The position numbers were made by a program, and so were the translations under genes. The notes under the pieces were generated by a model, which ran no database searches, was not told the origin of the DNA, and saw only the letters and a program-made list of their open reading frames with translations. A stretch of DNA of 64,000 nucleotides from Liopterus haemorrhoidalis (Eukaryota > Arthropoda > Insecta > Coleoptera > Dytiscidae). Where the stretch lies: positions 20,900,813 through 20,964,812 of the forward strand of contig OZ020619.1 in assembly GCA_963971575.1 (NCBI GenBank), given 5' to 3'. Shown in pieces: positions 9,718 through 21,721 of the stretch (its first letter is position 1; every line of letters begins with the position of its first letter).

Positions 9718-9906
9718 AAAATGGAGAATAAGTCACGTTTTAAGCCATCATTCGTACACCAACACAATAAGTGATTTAGAAATTTCCATATTGGAACCAT
9801 TTTTACAGTATTTACCCAAAGAGAAAGGTTTATTCCAAAGAATTATTAATGTGATATGTAGTCCAGGAGTTTATACATCTTTTTTCTTTGTCGATTGTAC
9901 AACTAG
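9718..9906 (+). CDS. Cyt-b5-r: cytochrome b5-related desaturase, internal exon with first histidine box
   Basis: A pyrimidine-rich TTTTTCTGTTTCAG acceptor precedes 9718 and a GTAAGT donor starts at 9907. The 189-bp exon encodes WRISHVLSHHSYTN (first HxxHH iron-binding box), then DLEISILEP and a hydrophobic VYTSFFFV segment. This is the fatty-acid desaturase half of insect cytochrome-b5-related proteins, ER membrane enzymes in which an N-terminal cytochrome b5 domain normally feeds electrons to a di-iron centre. The frame joins that of 27430 through a split AG/A arginine codon. The heme-domain exons must lie upstream of the window or be hidden in the first 9.7 kb; I did not find them. The gene symbol is assigned by family resemblance. 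Confidence 0.85.
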
Positions 9907-10051
9907 GTAAGTACTAATTCTTAGGATTCATAGCCTAGTACAAGATACTCTTCTTCTTTATGGCAAGGTAAGATTAAAGAAGTAAGCTGAAATATATAAA
10001 ATGGGAGGAGAAAAACTACAAGAAGAACTATGAGAAATACTGGGCGAAATA

Positions 10052-11160
10052 TTGACGAAAGAAAAAATACCACAAGGATGGAATGAAGCGGTAATGTGCC
10101 CGATATTTAAGAAAGGAGATCGAGATATATGTGAAAATTATACAGGTATCGCACTGCTAGACGTCACATATAACATACTGGAAATATGTATAAGAAACAG
10201 AATAAAAGAAAAAGCAGAAGAAGTCTTGGGAGAGTACCAGGAAGGTTTTAGAGCCAATAGGTCAACAATGGATCAGATCTGTGTACTGAAACATATGCAT
10301 GCAAACAGTTATGATTGATACATAATGACAACAGAGAACACAAGCTGCAATATTCTGGTGGATAGGAAAATGTCTGACAACTTCAAGACAACCAGAGGCA
10401 TAAGGCAAGAGGACCCAATATCTCCCATTTTATTTAATCTAACTTTAGAATGGATACTAAGGATACGTAAGTTGCATACAAAAGGCCAATGTACGGACAG
10501 TTCTGGCGTATGCAGACGGTATCGTACTAATCACTCGAACTAAATTGGAATTGGAACTGAAAACAATATTTAGAAATATGGTTTAAAAACAACAGCCAAA
10601 GAAGTAGGTTTGAAGGTCAATGAAGGAAAAACTAAATAAATGTTTTTAACAGGAGATAACAGGATAGAAGATGGGTTTTTCACAGTGGAGGTAGTAAATA
10701 AAAACTACGTTTTCCAGTCAGTACACAGCTTTAATTACCTAAGAGAGACTATAACAAATAACGGTGATGAAAACGCAGAACTTAAGACAAGAATGATGAA
10801 AGGAAGTAGATGTTTAGGAGGAGTGTTAAGCATCATAAGCTCAAATAGGATTTCAAAAGCAGCTAAAGTAAGAAGATACAAATCAGTAATAAGACCTACA
10901 GTACTGTATGAATGTGAACTATGGATATTGAACAAAACGTATCAAAATAAACTAAAAATCTGAGAAAGGAAAGTGTTAAGGAAAATTTTTGGTGGGGAAA
11001 AAAGATTTGGGTTAGACGTACAAAGAAATTATGGAACTATATAACGAACCAAATATAACAGGCATCATAACGGCACACATATTACGGTGGTTAGGACATA
11101 TGTTGCGAATGGAAGACAATAGAGTGGTAAAATCAGTGTTTAAAGGTGGAGTGAGCACAA
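10052..11160 (+). pseudogene. LINE-B reverse transcriptase remnant
   Basis: Three short open pieces (10052-10318, 10325-10543, 10640-10963) in changing frames cover RT fingers, a partly destroyed palm and the thumb. The expected FADD/YADD motif region near 10510 reads only as remnants (VLAYADGIVLI-like across a frameshift), so the active site is broken. It lies just downstream of the donor site at 9907 within intron 1 of the desaturase gene, in the same orientation. Confidence 0.65.
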
Positions 11161-11165
11161 AAAAA

Positions 11166-12205
11166 TTGATGTGAAGTGTGAATTTTCACACATTGCAGGG
11201 TTTTGCAGGTATATAATAAGTGAAGGCGGCATGCTGAGTGTGTAGGACAAATTTTGCTTTGTAGTAACCACGGCAAAATGAACGATCTTTTTAAAATAAT
11301 TTATCGTCTGTTAATCTCAGAGCTTTAAAAACAAATTTTATGTTTTTAAAGCTCTAATATCATTATTTAGGTTTCTAAATAAGTGCAGTATTTTTTTTAT
11401 ATAACAAGGTTCAGTAAGATTTTGAAAATTGCGCCTATGGCTTTCATTGGTTGTCTTAAATCATACGCTCCGCCCCTCTGGTTTCGTATAAATGACACAT
11501 AGAATGAAAATATAATTCCAATTGGTTATTAAATTTACGCTCTTGAAAATTAAATTCAAAATTTGCTAAAATATAACTAGAATTTTAACAAATTAATTTA
11601 AACAAAATAAAAATTTAATAAAAAAAAACAAAAAAAAAATTAACTCCACAAGCCAGGAACGAACCTGCGTTGTGTATAACAAATCTGCTTAGTTGGCGCG
11701 CAACATAGCCTCTAGACCACCACACGCTTAACAACTCAGCGTGTTATATGAGTATAAGCTATATGCATCGTCAACCAAAAAACACAAAAAATGCGTTATT
11801 TTCCGAAAACATAATCTGATCAAAAATTCCTGTTGTACTATTCCGGTTCACACCAATGTACATTACTTAGAATTTTTTCAGATTTTTAGTTTAAACCATC
11901 TGGGCTACAGGGTGTGGGACAAAATTTTTTTTGCACAATTTTGGCAAAAATAGCGTCAAAATAATTTATTTTGCAAAAATAAAATTTTGATCGTTAATCC
12001 GCGTAGTAAGGGCTTTAATTTGATACCCTACTCAGAATTTAAAAAAAATATTTTTTTTTTCGATGAGCACATATTTGTTTATATTTTTAGGGGGATATGT
12101 TTTTTAAATGTTTTAGTATTTTTCCTATGTGCGGGTCAAAAAGTTGTATAAGCATGCCAAATTTCAACTCTCTAGGTTTAGCCGTTTGGCTACAATTTTT
12201 ACCGA

Positions 12206-12263
<58 letters not shown>

Positions 12264-12310
12264 GACAAAATGACGGTATAAGGGTTTTTTGGTCATACCT
12301 ACAAAACCCT
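11166..12310 (-). mobile_element. Helentron-like non-autonomous element (HINE-like), copy 1
   Basis: In minus orientation the element starts AGGGTTTTGTAGGTA, has a (GTCT)n core (12208-12263), GCCAAACGGCTAAA, and near its other end ATACCTGCAAAACCCT, the inverted partner of the start. It then has a TGTGAAAATTCACA palindrome and stops in an A/T run. Subterminal inverted repeats, a GTCY microsatellite core and a 3' hairpin are the layout of Helentron-associated interspersed elements. It splits LINE-B between ...GTGAGCACAAAAAA and AAAAAAGAGAG. The repeat nature is certain from three copies; the Helentron assignment is an inference. Confidence 0.65.
12208..12263. repeat. (CAGA)n microsatellite, core of HINE-like copy 1
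   Basis: About 14 perfect CAGA units. Open frames of 66-69 codons read through it only because the tract has no stop codons; they are not genes. Confidence 0.9.
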
Positions 12311-12776
12311 AAAAAAGAGAGACAGACCTTAAACAGAAGTGGTTTAACAGTATGAAAAGTGACTTGAAAACACTTAAAGTAACCAACTGGTACGTAGAGG
12401 CACAAAATAGGAAACTAGGGTGGACAATAGTGGAAGAAGGCATGGGCTTACAAGGCATGGAGAGCTAATAATATATACATAAGATTAAAGAGGTTATGAT
12501 TGCGATATTATCATAATATCTCTTGATATTAAGGTCTACTTCTCAACGGTATCCCTATTTGTGTAATTCGTGAATGTATTTTAATGTATGTACAGGCCAA
12601 AATTTATGTTTCAAAAGCCCTAGGCTGAAAAAATTGAGCCCTTTGGCAGGATTATGTTATTTGCAAAATATAGTTAGAACTGGGATTCTCGAAGTAGATG
12701 CTGGGACACTCAAGGGGGGAGCTAGGTTGCTAAAAGGGGCGTAGAATATGAATCGATAAATATGTAAAATTTATAC

Positions 12777-12868
12777 CATTTTTACAGTATTTACCCAAAG
12801 AGAAAGGTTTACTCCAAAGCATTATTACTGTCATATTTAGTCCATGAGTTTATACATCTTTTTTCGTA
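12777..12868 (+). pseudogene. broken partial copy of desaturase exon 9718-9906
   Basis: The stretch ACCATTTTTACAGTATTTAC... through TTTATACATCTTTTTTC matches about 9805-9890 with roughly 8-10 differences. In the same frame it reads PFLQYLPKEKGLLQS... and then meets a TGA where the true exon has a glycine codon in CSPGVYTSF. The histidine-box half of the exon is missing, and no splice sites frame it. It is a partial duplication within intron 1, downstream of the real exon. Confidence 0.8.
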
Positions 12869-13799
12869 GTATAATTTAACATACAAGATCTGTCTAAAGA
12901 TATTTAAAAATAACATAAAAGGTTTATATATTTATATAAAATTTTCTAGCGAATTTTTAGCTATCTAATTGGATACTTTTAATTGTAAAAGGAATTGTCA
13001 TTTAATTGTTAATAAACAAATTACATTATAGACGCCATCTAAAATATTCGAGGCATATTTGTGTACCATGCGGCAAATTGTAGCTAAAACTTCATTCTAC
13101 AAACATGTCTGTAGATATTTTGTTCTATTGTGAATACTACTTACCTAAAGTTATTGTACTTGGTAATCTACTTTTGTCGCCATATCGAATCTGCCGCAGT
13201 TCTCAATATAGGTGCTGCGGGCAAAAATGATTAAATTTTTGTAAATAATACGTATACTAAGTGGAATTTCATTATCATCGAGTATAATATCTATATATAT
13301 ATAAGGTTCTAAGATGTTCACGTATTATTTGAACATTTCTACAAAACACTATATAAATATAAAAGTTAGTTGAAACCAATAAATATATTTCAAAATTTAC
13401 AGTACATTCTTGTGTGATACTTATCATCATGTTATTGAGCGATTACATTATTACAATAATTTTGTCTACAATCAAAAATATTCTTTTAGATAGATAAAAA
13501 TTCGGTGCAAAATTTGATGCATAGATTGCCACACATTTTATTTCATATGGTTAGTTTTGTATAAGAAATTAATAATCTTTAGGGGTTATACGTAGCGTTA
13601 AATACAAAAACTAAACTTTATTCACTGGCAAATAAGAAAATTTCTTTTAAAAGCACTTATATTACTTTTACAGCATAAGGAAGATAGATGTAAATATGGG
13701 AAAAAAATTAATTGCTAGTGGATATATATACGTAGGGCGCTAGGAAAGTTTTGATATACAGGCTTACTTTTTAAACTTTTTCAAAGTCACTTCCTCATA
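12869..13799. other. no gene recognised
   Basis: AT-rich intron sequence after the exon copy. I see no open frame, inverted-repeat ends or known motif. The 12470-12776 stretch before it is likewise unassigned. Confidence 0.4.
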
Positions 13800-14700
13800 C
13801 GTATAAATCACGTGTTAAAAATGTCTTCCCACATCAGGCTGCTAGAAGCTCATCATCGCTCTTAAAATGGCGGCCTTTAAGTTTATCCTTGATCAAAGGA
13901 AGGACTCCAAAATCACAAGGAGCAAGATTTGTAGTTCCTTTATCAAAAATTCTTTAGTTAGAGCACGATCATCATCATCATTTCTTGTCCGCAATACCAC
14001 GTCATATACACTTCTCCCAAAATCTTGTTACCAAGAGCTCATCATAATTGGCATCACTGAGGTCGTCAGGTGTGCAGCTACCGCCTATATTTGTACAAAC
14101 TAGTACAAACATAGAGCACGATGCTTGGGTGATTTATCTTCATGCAAGCGCCAAGCGTCAAGGCGTGAATGTGGCCGTAAGTTTTGAAGACTGAATCAAC
14201 TGAGGTAGACAAAACTCAACGTACTACTTGGCCGTAACTGTTTTTTGCTCTTCTAGAATAATTCTTGTAACAATCCCATTACTCTTATTGCTGTTTGTAC
14301 AACAGTCAAGTTGTGGGGTACCAATAGCATACAATCTTTCCTAACTTAACTAACCAGATGGTTGCGAAGAAATGAGCTGATAGCTGGCGCATTAATGTGC
14401 AAAAACTCCTCTATCTGCCTGTATGTAATTCGCCTATTTTCATCGAGTTTTTTAACCACAGCAATATTTACACAGAGTAACTGTTTCACGGGGCATTCCT
14501 GGACGAGGGTCATCATCTAGGTAAAAATTTCACTTTGGAATAGTTTGTACCACCGAAACACGGTCAATTTTTAGAAAAAATAGTAAACATTTCGAAAATA
14601 CACACTTTCGCAGACAAACCACGTTTGAAATTGTACAAAATGATTGCACGATCATTTCGTTGCGTTAACTCACTCAAATTGAGATGTTTACATTTGCACT
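13800..14700 (-). pseudogene. mariner transposase remnant
   Basis: Minus-strand reading in several frames gives, in order: QRNDRAIILYNFKRGLSAK (about 14670-14610), DDPRPGMPRETVT (about 14520-14480), KKLDENRRITYRQIEEFLH (about 14450-14400, helix-turn-helix), VPHNLTVVQ (about 14320), then near the other end NLAPCDFGVLPLIKDKLKGR (about 13945-13880). These are ordered mariner-family blocks. The middle with the catalytic aspartates is scrambled by frameshifts and is not readable, so the copy is inactive. Terminal inverted repeats were not confidently found. Confidence 0.7.
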
Positions 14701-15401
14701 ACAAACAACAGATTGACTACATAAAATTTATTTATCAGTGTATCTATTGTGTTCTGATATATATGTTACTGCCAAGGACCATAGGCGGGCAGTGTTGACA
14801 ATGACCAGTTAATTAGGTTAGCTTTAGTTAGTAAAAATCTAAGACAGCAGAAGGCAAAACGCCCGAAGTAAGTGTAAAGTAGTTTGTGCAAAAAAAATAC
14901 TTTTTTTATAATTCTTTAACATATGGTATATGCTCCGTTATTTTTTGAACCTTGGATTCCAACTTTTCCAACTTGAACCAGTCTTCGTTCAACGGGCATA
15001 CTATAGCTCTGGTGAAGTAATCATCTATAAAGAACGAATTGCCAAAAACATGTTCAACAATTCAATTTTCTTTTCACATCAATTTTCTGGGAATCTCAAA
15101 GATATTGTGACCACATCTATATTCAATTTCCCAATTGAAGGAACCAATTTGAAAAAGATCTTTTATTGCCATTTTGTCAAATATGTGGTAATGCTAATGT
15201 ATAAAATAAAACTAAAAATGTATTAAAAATAAAGAATAAAAATCAGCTGTGTCTACCACAGGACCGACCGCCATCATAAAGTACTTGTATAAAATACATT
15301 CTAGCAGCAGAGTAGAAATAACTTGGCATAATATTTTCTAACAGAGATATTATTTATCATGATCATGGTAACGTTATTAGTTATTGCATTTATAGCAACT
15401 T
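14701..15401. other. no gene recognised
   Basis: Contains an open frame of 98 codons (14930-15226) with no motif I know, and AT-rich sequence before the CR1 element. It may be mobile-element debris. Confidence 0.35.
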
Positions 15402-15986
15402 TTGTTAAATAAATTTTTTCTAAATATTTTTCTGTTGCTAAATATTCGCAAAAATCTTAAAATCGACACGAGTAAACTCTTTTTTTACCAAAAGACTCGT
15501 GCTATTGATGGCAGAAGCTTAAACATGTCACTTTGTCGAACTCTGCCTAACGCCTGCTTTGAGAAAGTCGCCAATATCGCCTGCAAACTTAGTCAGGATT
15601 TTAACAAAAATGACTATGTCGTATTACTGGCAGGTTCTAACGACGCGCTCCAGAAGAATCCGATCTCGATGGAATTCTTGATTGAGCTAAAAAGCAGAAT
15701 GGATCACACCAATTTAAAGATAGTAACAACGCCCTTCTGGCACAACCACCACGTCTTCAATTCACTGGTATTTCAAAATAACTTCCTCTTTTACTCGGCA
15801 TTTCTACATACATCAGTGGTAATTAATTCCTGCTCCATACTCATTCCGACTGATTTTACCAAACATGGTTTGCACCTCAGCATGACAGGGAAAACGAAGC
15901 TACTACAATTCATCAAGTTCAGATTCTTACTTCTTTCCTTAAAAATGAATTGCAATAAAAAATTAGAGTCACTGTTTTTTCGTTAA
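15402..15986 (+). pseudogene. CR1-A ORF1, SGNH esterase-like domain (5' truncated)
   Basis: 194 codons. The stretch VVLLAGSNDAL carries the GSND block of SGNH hydrolases, and HGLHLSMTGK carries the C-terminal active-site histidine block. CR1 LINE ORF1 proteins commonly have a PHD finger plus such an esterase; only the esterase part is here. The serine block expected upstream is lost with the 5' end. ORF2 begins a few bases downstream, the usual CR1 layout. Confidence 0.7.
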
Positions 15987-17804
15987 GAAAACCCAGATGC
16001 TCTATATGAATATGCAATCGATCCGAAATAAAGCAGAAGTTATGGAAGCCTACCTAGTGGACAAGTCCGTCAATTTCATCTGCTTTACCGAACACTGGCA
16101 AAAGAAGGGGAAATAACATCTTTTAGACTTCTTGATTATGAGTGCACATCTTATACCAGTCGTAAAGCAATGAAAGGTGGTGGCACTATGATTTTAACAA
16201 ATCCCAAATGTAACGCCATGCCTTTTGTAAAAATCAATAAATTTAGCATTGAATGTCACTGTGAAGTCAGTTCCGTTTTTATTAGCATGTACAATTTAAT
16301 TATTATATGCGTATATAGATCGCCTTCCTCAGATCTAAACATTTTCATTAGTAATTTAAATAAAATACTAAATGTCTTAGACAGTTCAAAAAACATAATG
16401 ATCTGTGGCGATTTTAACGTAAATTTTAATTACAATACACATGATGTAACATGCATCTCAGATTAATTAGGCAGCTTTAATCTAGTATCTTCAGTCTATT
16501 TTAATACGCGGGGTAAAAATAAAATTGACAACATATTTCAAAATATGTACCTCAGCGAAGATGATATGAACAAAATCATTGGATTTTCAGATCACAGCGG
16601 TATCTTAGCAACTTTTCCTACAAGAAATAATTATGATACTTCTTCAGCTACTTCAAACTCTTATATTTATCGCAGAAAGATCTCTGACACCGGCATGCAT
16701 GATTTTTTCCACAAACTTGATAGTGTTCAATGGGACCGCCTAAATTCTGTTGCTGACAGCAGTGACATGTATGATTATTTTCTAGAATTATTGCTTTTGT
16801 ATTTCTCATCATCTTTCCCTCTACAGAAAATTAAAATATGCCCAAATAGACGCAAGACCACTCAGGTAAACTGGTTTGACGATCATCTTCGTGACATGCG
16901 CGACACACTTCATAACTTAAATCAAGTTCTTATTATGAATTTCAAGTAAAACAAATAAAACAGCACGCGATACATATAAATATCTCTATCGCAAAGCAAT
17001 ATCTGCTGCTAAGAAAGCTGCATGGCAAATTATTAATAAACGCAGAAACAATACAATAGAATCTTCCAACGATACAATTATTACCCCTAACCAGTTTAAT
17101 GAACATTTTTCGACAATAGCTAAAACACTTATAGATAAAGTCGCCGTTTCTAACATTGCACCAGATTTTTTTCTTTCGAATAAAACTCCCAATACAATTT
17201 TTTCTTTCAAACCTGTCAGTGAGTTCACGATTAGAGATGTTATCAATTCTTTAAAGTATAGCGATACTCCTGACGTGAATGAACTGTCAGTAAAAATTCT
17301 AAAATCTGTAAAAGATACCACTATTCCACCTCTTACAAGAGTAATAAACTCCTGCATCACTAACAGCTGTTTTCCTGACAAGCTTAAACTTGCCAAAGTT
17401 TTGCCACTTTTTAAGAAAGGAGATGTCGATGATGTTAATAATTATCGACCCATATCAATATAGTCAGTTTTTTCAAAGATTTTTGAAAAGGTGTTGTACA
17501 AACAAATTGTGCAGTATTTTACAAGCAAAAATCTTTTCTCCAATAGTAAGTTTGGTTTTAGAAGTGATAAGAGCAGTATAGATACAGTTTTGGACTTTGT
17601 CGCGTATGTTTCGGATGCATTAGAATCAGGGAAATACTGTCTTAGGGTTTTTCTTGATTTAAGCAAGGCTTTTGACGGCATATCTCATGATATTTTATTA
17701 ACCAAACTATCTTTTTATGGTTTTGACGACAAGAGCCGTGCCATGCTTAAATCATACTTATCTAACCGGAAACAGTTTACCCAATTTCAAAAGCGGTCAA
17801 AAAT

Positions 17805-18899
17805 ATGGCGGATGTGCCGGGTGATTGTGAGACGTGTGAAGAAGTTATAAATGATAATGAAACAGAAATTTTAATATGTAGAGGTACATGCAAAAAAAAG
17901 TTTCATATAAAGTGTGTGGGTGTGAATAAACAGAGTTTTAGAGTAATAAAAGCATGCAAAGGAATTAAGTGGTTTTGTGAAAGTTGCTTTGAGAAAAGTG
18001 AGGTTAGGAAGTCAGATGACAACAGTGTTGTATTACAAGAAATCAAGAAAATAAGCAATTTAATAAATAACAAATACGAATTCAGTAGTAATACTCTAGA
18101 AGAATCCAAAAAGACTTATGTAGAAGCAGTAAAAAATAAAAGTAAAAATGAAATGCTAATAATAAGAAATAAACAAGACAGTGAGAATGAAAAGAAACCT
18201 ATGGAAATAAAAAAAATTGTAAAAGAGTCAGTTAAATTAACAGAACTGGAAATTGGTGTAAAAGGTATAAAAAATATAAACAATGGAATAATTATTGAGT
18301 GTGAAAATAAAAATGATCTGAACGTCTTAAAGAGAGATGTAGAGCGTAAACTAGGCAACCAATTTGGCGTCCATGTACCTCAGAAGAATCTACCTAAAAT
18401 AAAAGTTGTAGGTATATGGGAAGAATTAGAAGATCAGCAGTTAAAAGAATGTATAATAAATCAAAATTTATATATACAAAAAGAAAGCAATGTAATAAAA
18501 GTCATTGGTATATATAAAAGGAATAAATCTTCAACGGCAATAATAGAAGTAGATAGTAATACATTTAAAAGCATTATGGATGTAGGTCAATTAAAAATTA
18601 GCTGGTCACTATGTAAAGTATATGAACACGTTAGTGTACTACGATGTTACAAATGTTGTGGCTTCAATCACAAAGCTATTAATTGTACAAATGCGTTAGC
18701 TTGTGGGAATTGCAGTGAGACACATGAAACGAAAAAATGTGAAAGCAGTACAAAGAAATGTGTTAATTGTAAAGTAATAAACCATAAATTTAACCTTAAC
18801 CTAAGTGAAAATCACAATGCATACAATATGGAGTGTGCAGTATTCAAAAGGAAAGTAGAAATCCATAAAAGAAGAACAGACTATGGAAATAGTGTATAG
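17805..18899 (+). CDS. nested LINE ORF1: PHD-like finger plus CCHC zinc knuckles, 364 aa
   Basis: Residues 8-61 form a C4HC3-like PHD pattern (CETC, ICRGTC, FHIKC, WFCESC). A lysine-rich middle (about 70-150) follows, then a region resembling the RNA-binding fold of LINE ORF1 proteins, then a cluster of cysteine knuckles from C281 (CYKCCGFNHKAINC, CGNCSETHETKKC, CVNCK). These proteins coat LINE RNA. The frame is uninterrupted. A PHD finger combined with CCHC knuckles in one ORF1 is unusual in my experience of the Jockey group; PHD fingers are better known in CR1 ORF1. Confidence 0.75.
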   Translation: MADVPGDCETCEEVINDNETEILICRGTCKKKFHIKCVGVNKQSFRVIKACKGIKWFCESCFEKSEVRKSDDNSVVLQEIKKISNLINNKYEFSSNTLEESKKTYVEAVKNKSKNEMLIIRNKQDSENEKKPMEIKKIVKESVKLTELEIGVKGIKNINNGIIIECENKNDLNVLKRDVERKLGNQFGVHVPQKNLPKIKVVGIWEELEDQQLKECIINQNLYIQKESNVIKVIGIYKRNKSSTAIIEVDSNTFKSIMDVGQLKISWSLCKVYEHVSVLRCYKCCGFNHKAINCTNALACGNCSETHETKKCESSTKKCVNCKVINHKFNLNLSENHNAYNMECAVFKRKVEIHKRRTDYGNSV

Positions 18900-18935
18900 C
18901 CACCAAAGGACGTAAAGAAGGAAGAAACAATTTAT

Positions 18936-21721
18936 GTGCAGAATATACAAAGTTTGCTTGCAAATTTTGAAGAGGCAAAGTGTTTCATAGAAGTAAATGC
19001 ACCGGCTGTTATGTGTTTAACGGAAACACATTTAACCAAAGACATAAATGATTTTGAAGTGAATATTGTAGGTTATAGTTTGATAAGAACTGATTCAGTA
19101 TCGCGAGCCACAGGAGGTGTAGCATGTTATATTCGATCGGATTTAAAATTTAGTATTATAGGAGAGTTTATATTGCAAATGAATTTCTGGTTGTTAGTAT
19201 TAGAGATATGCGTAGATAAACATCCAATAATGTTGGGTGTGATATATCATTCACCTAGTAGCTCTGATGCAATTTTCTTAGATTTTTTGGAACAATATTT
19301 TAGTAATAATGTGGTGGATGTATCAAAAGATTTTATTTTGGTAGGAGATTTTAACCTTAACATAGATAGACAAGACACATATGCGGACAGGTTAAAAAGC
19401 ATCTATATGAATGTGGATTAAAACAATATGTTAAAGAATATACCCATATAGCTAGTAATGGAACAAAATCTAAAATTGATTTAGTAATAGGAAACTATGC
19501 AAATATTACGTGCAATATTTTAAGAAAACCAGTTTTCAATAGACATTCTTTAATTCAAATTAATGTTCCTAATAAAAATAATAACTATAAAAACAAAAAG
19601 GTAATAAGAGAGAAACTAGTAGATATAGAGAATTTTAAATACAGACTGAAAAATATACAATATTATTATAATATTAGTGATATAAATATTAAGTACAAAT
19701 GTTTAGAAAATAATTTATTAAATATAATAAACGTATTTATGCCCAAGAAATCTATTATTATAAAAATAAATAATTCAAATTGGTTTGATAAAGAAGTTTT
19801 AGATGAAATGAATAGAAGAGATGACAAATTCAAAATATATGTACAAACTAATAATAATAAAGACTGGCTAAATTATAAGATTAGTAGAAATAAGGTTGTA
19901 GATTTAATTAGGAAAAAGAAGACTGTTTATTATGAATCAAAAATTGATGATAATAAAAATGACCCGAAACTTATGTGGAAAACTTTAAAAGGTATTGTAT
20001 CTGGAAATAAAAAGGAAACCTATGACGAAATACATTTAAATGATAATAAATATAAAGATACAAAAATTATTGTTGAAATTTTTAATAATTATTTCATAAA
20101 GAGTATCGCAGACTTAAGACAATCCTTTAGTACAAATAATAATGATTTAGATATTCCTGTAAACTGCCAAAATTCTGTATTAGAGAGCTTTAAGTTAGTA
20201 GATGCAGAAGATATAGAAAAAATTATTCTGGAGTTACCTAATAAAGGTAGCCCTGATAGTATAACAGGAGAAATTCTAAAAATATCATTAGAGGAGTTAA
20301 AATATCCAATAATAAATATTATAAACAGTTCGTTAGAGTTAGGAGTAGTACCTGATAAATTTAAGATAACAACAATTGTACCGATAAGGAAAATAGCAGG
20401 AACAAAGAAGGTAGAAGAATTCAGGCCTATTAATACAATTCCAACTAATGCCAAAATTTTGGAAGTAGTGGTATATGAGCAATTATTAGACTATATTGAG
20501 GAAAATGACATATTAACTACATTTCAGTCTGGATTTAGAAAAAATCATAATTGTGAAACGGCTTTTCAGTTCCTCTTGAACGAGTGGAAAGAAAATTTAG
20601 ATAAAAGCTTATGTACAGCAGTAGTATTTTTAGACTTAAAAAGGGCATTCGAAACAATAGATAGAGACAGATTAATTAAAAAATTACAGATGTATGGGAT
20701 TAGAGGAAATGCACTTCAATGGTTTAAAAACTATTTAGTAAATAGAAAACAAATTGTCGTATGTGACAAAATAAGATAAAAAGAAAAATTGATAGAGTAT
20801 GGTGTACCGCAAGGTAGTATCTTGGGACCATTACTGTTCATTTGATATATAAATGATTTTAGAAATGTTTTAGTTCACTGCAAATTTCATCTTTTTGCAG
20901 ATGATACGCTAATTTATATTGAAGGTACTAACAAAGAAGAAATGGAATTAAAATTAAATGAAGATTTACAAAGAGTAGAAAAATGGTTAAATTACAATAA
21001 ATTGAAATTAAATACAAATAAAACAAAAGCAATGATATTTGGTAATGTGCACATAAGAGAGAAAATAGAAGATATTAAGATTTATATAGAAAGTACCAAA
21101 ATAGAAATAGTGAACACTTTTAAATATTTGGGCATTATGATAGACAACAAATTAAAATTTAGTGAACACGTAGATTATATTTGTAAAAAAATTTCTAAAA
21201 AGATAGGTTTTTTAAACAGATGTGGTAAGCATTTATCGTACTGGGCTCGTAAAACTGTATTTAACACAATCATTTTACCGCACTTTCATTTTGCGGGAAC
21301 TATATTATATTTGGCAAATTCAGGGGAATTAAAAAGATTGCAAATTTTACAAAATAGAAGCATGCGAACCATATTAAAATGTAACAAATACACGCATATA
21401 AAAACAATGTTAAGTAAATTAGGGTGGTTAGAAGTTGAAAATCTATTAGAAATTAATTCATTAATTTTTATTCATAAGATCAAACTTGGGTTAGTACTAA
21501 AATATTTCAATAATGTTTTAAAAGTTTTCAAGGATATACATAGTTATAATACTAGAAATAAAAATTCTTTTGCATTGGAGCATAAAAACAGTAAAGCAGC
21601 ACAGAATTCGTTATTTTTTAAGGTAGTTATAATTTATAATAAGTTACCAGTTAGTATAAGAGAAGTAGCTAATATAAGACAATTTAAATGGAAATTAAAA
21701 AAATATTATTTAGAAAAATAA
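18936..21721 (+). pseudogene. nested LINE ORF2: endonuclease plus reverse transcriptase, three lesions
   Basis: Endonuclease opens with MQNIQSLLANFEEAK (ATG 18936), VMCLTETHL, RTDSVSRATGGVACYIR and LVGDFNLNID (about 19340). A frameshift near 19405 moves the reading to frame 2 (the frame of 19739-20779). RT has LPNKGSPDSITGEIL, IRKIAGTKKVEEFRPIN, SGFRKNHNCETAFQ, FLDLKRAFETID (motif A, about 20625-20660). A TAA at 20777-20779 and a TGA near 20843 then interrupt before YGVPQGSILGP and HLFADDTLIY (about 20890-20920). The rest is open to 21721. No RNase H domain follows. Three lesions over 2.8 kb suggest modest age. Confidence 0.8.

Larger units (their letters stand above)
9985..12469 (+). mobile_element. 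RTE-like LINE fragment (LINE-B), split by a Helentron-like element
   Basis: RT remnants run 10052-10963 and on to about 11160, with KEKIPQGWNEAVMCPIFKKG, EYQEGFRANRSTMDQI, GIRQEDPISPILFN, and the terminal LRWLGHMLRM block near 11080-11110. The C-terminal tail resumes at about 12330 with LKTLKVTNWYVEAQNRK and ends in a stop at 12467-12469. The gap 11166-12310 is exactly a copy of a repeat found elsewhere. The element is 5' truncated (no endonuclease) and carries several frameshifts and stops, including TGA at 10316. Confidence 0.75.

Noticed and set aside
12087..12405. Cys-Leu-Ser-Val repeat frames
   Set aside because: Artefacts of the CAGA microsatellite.
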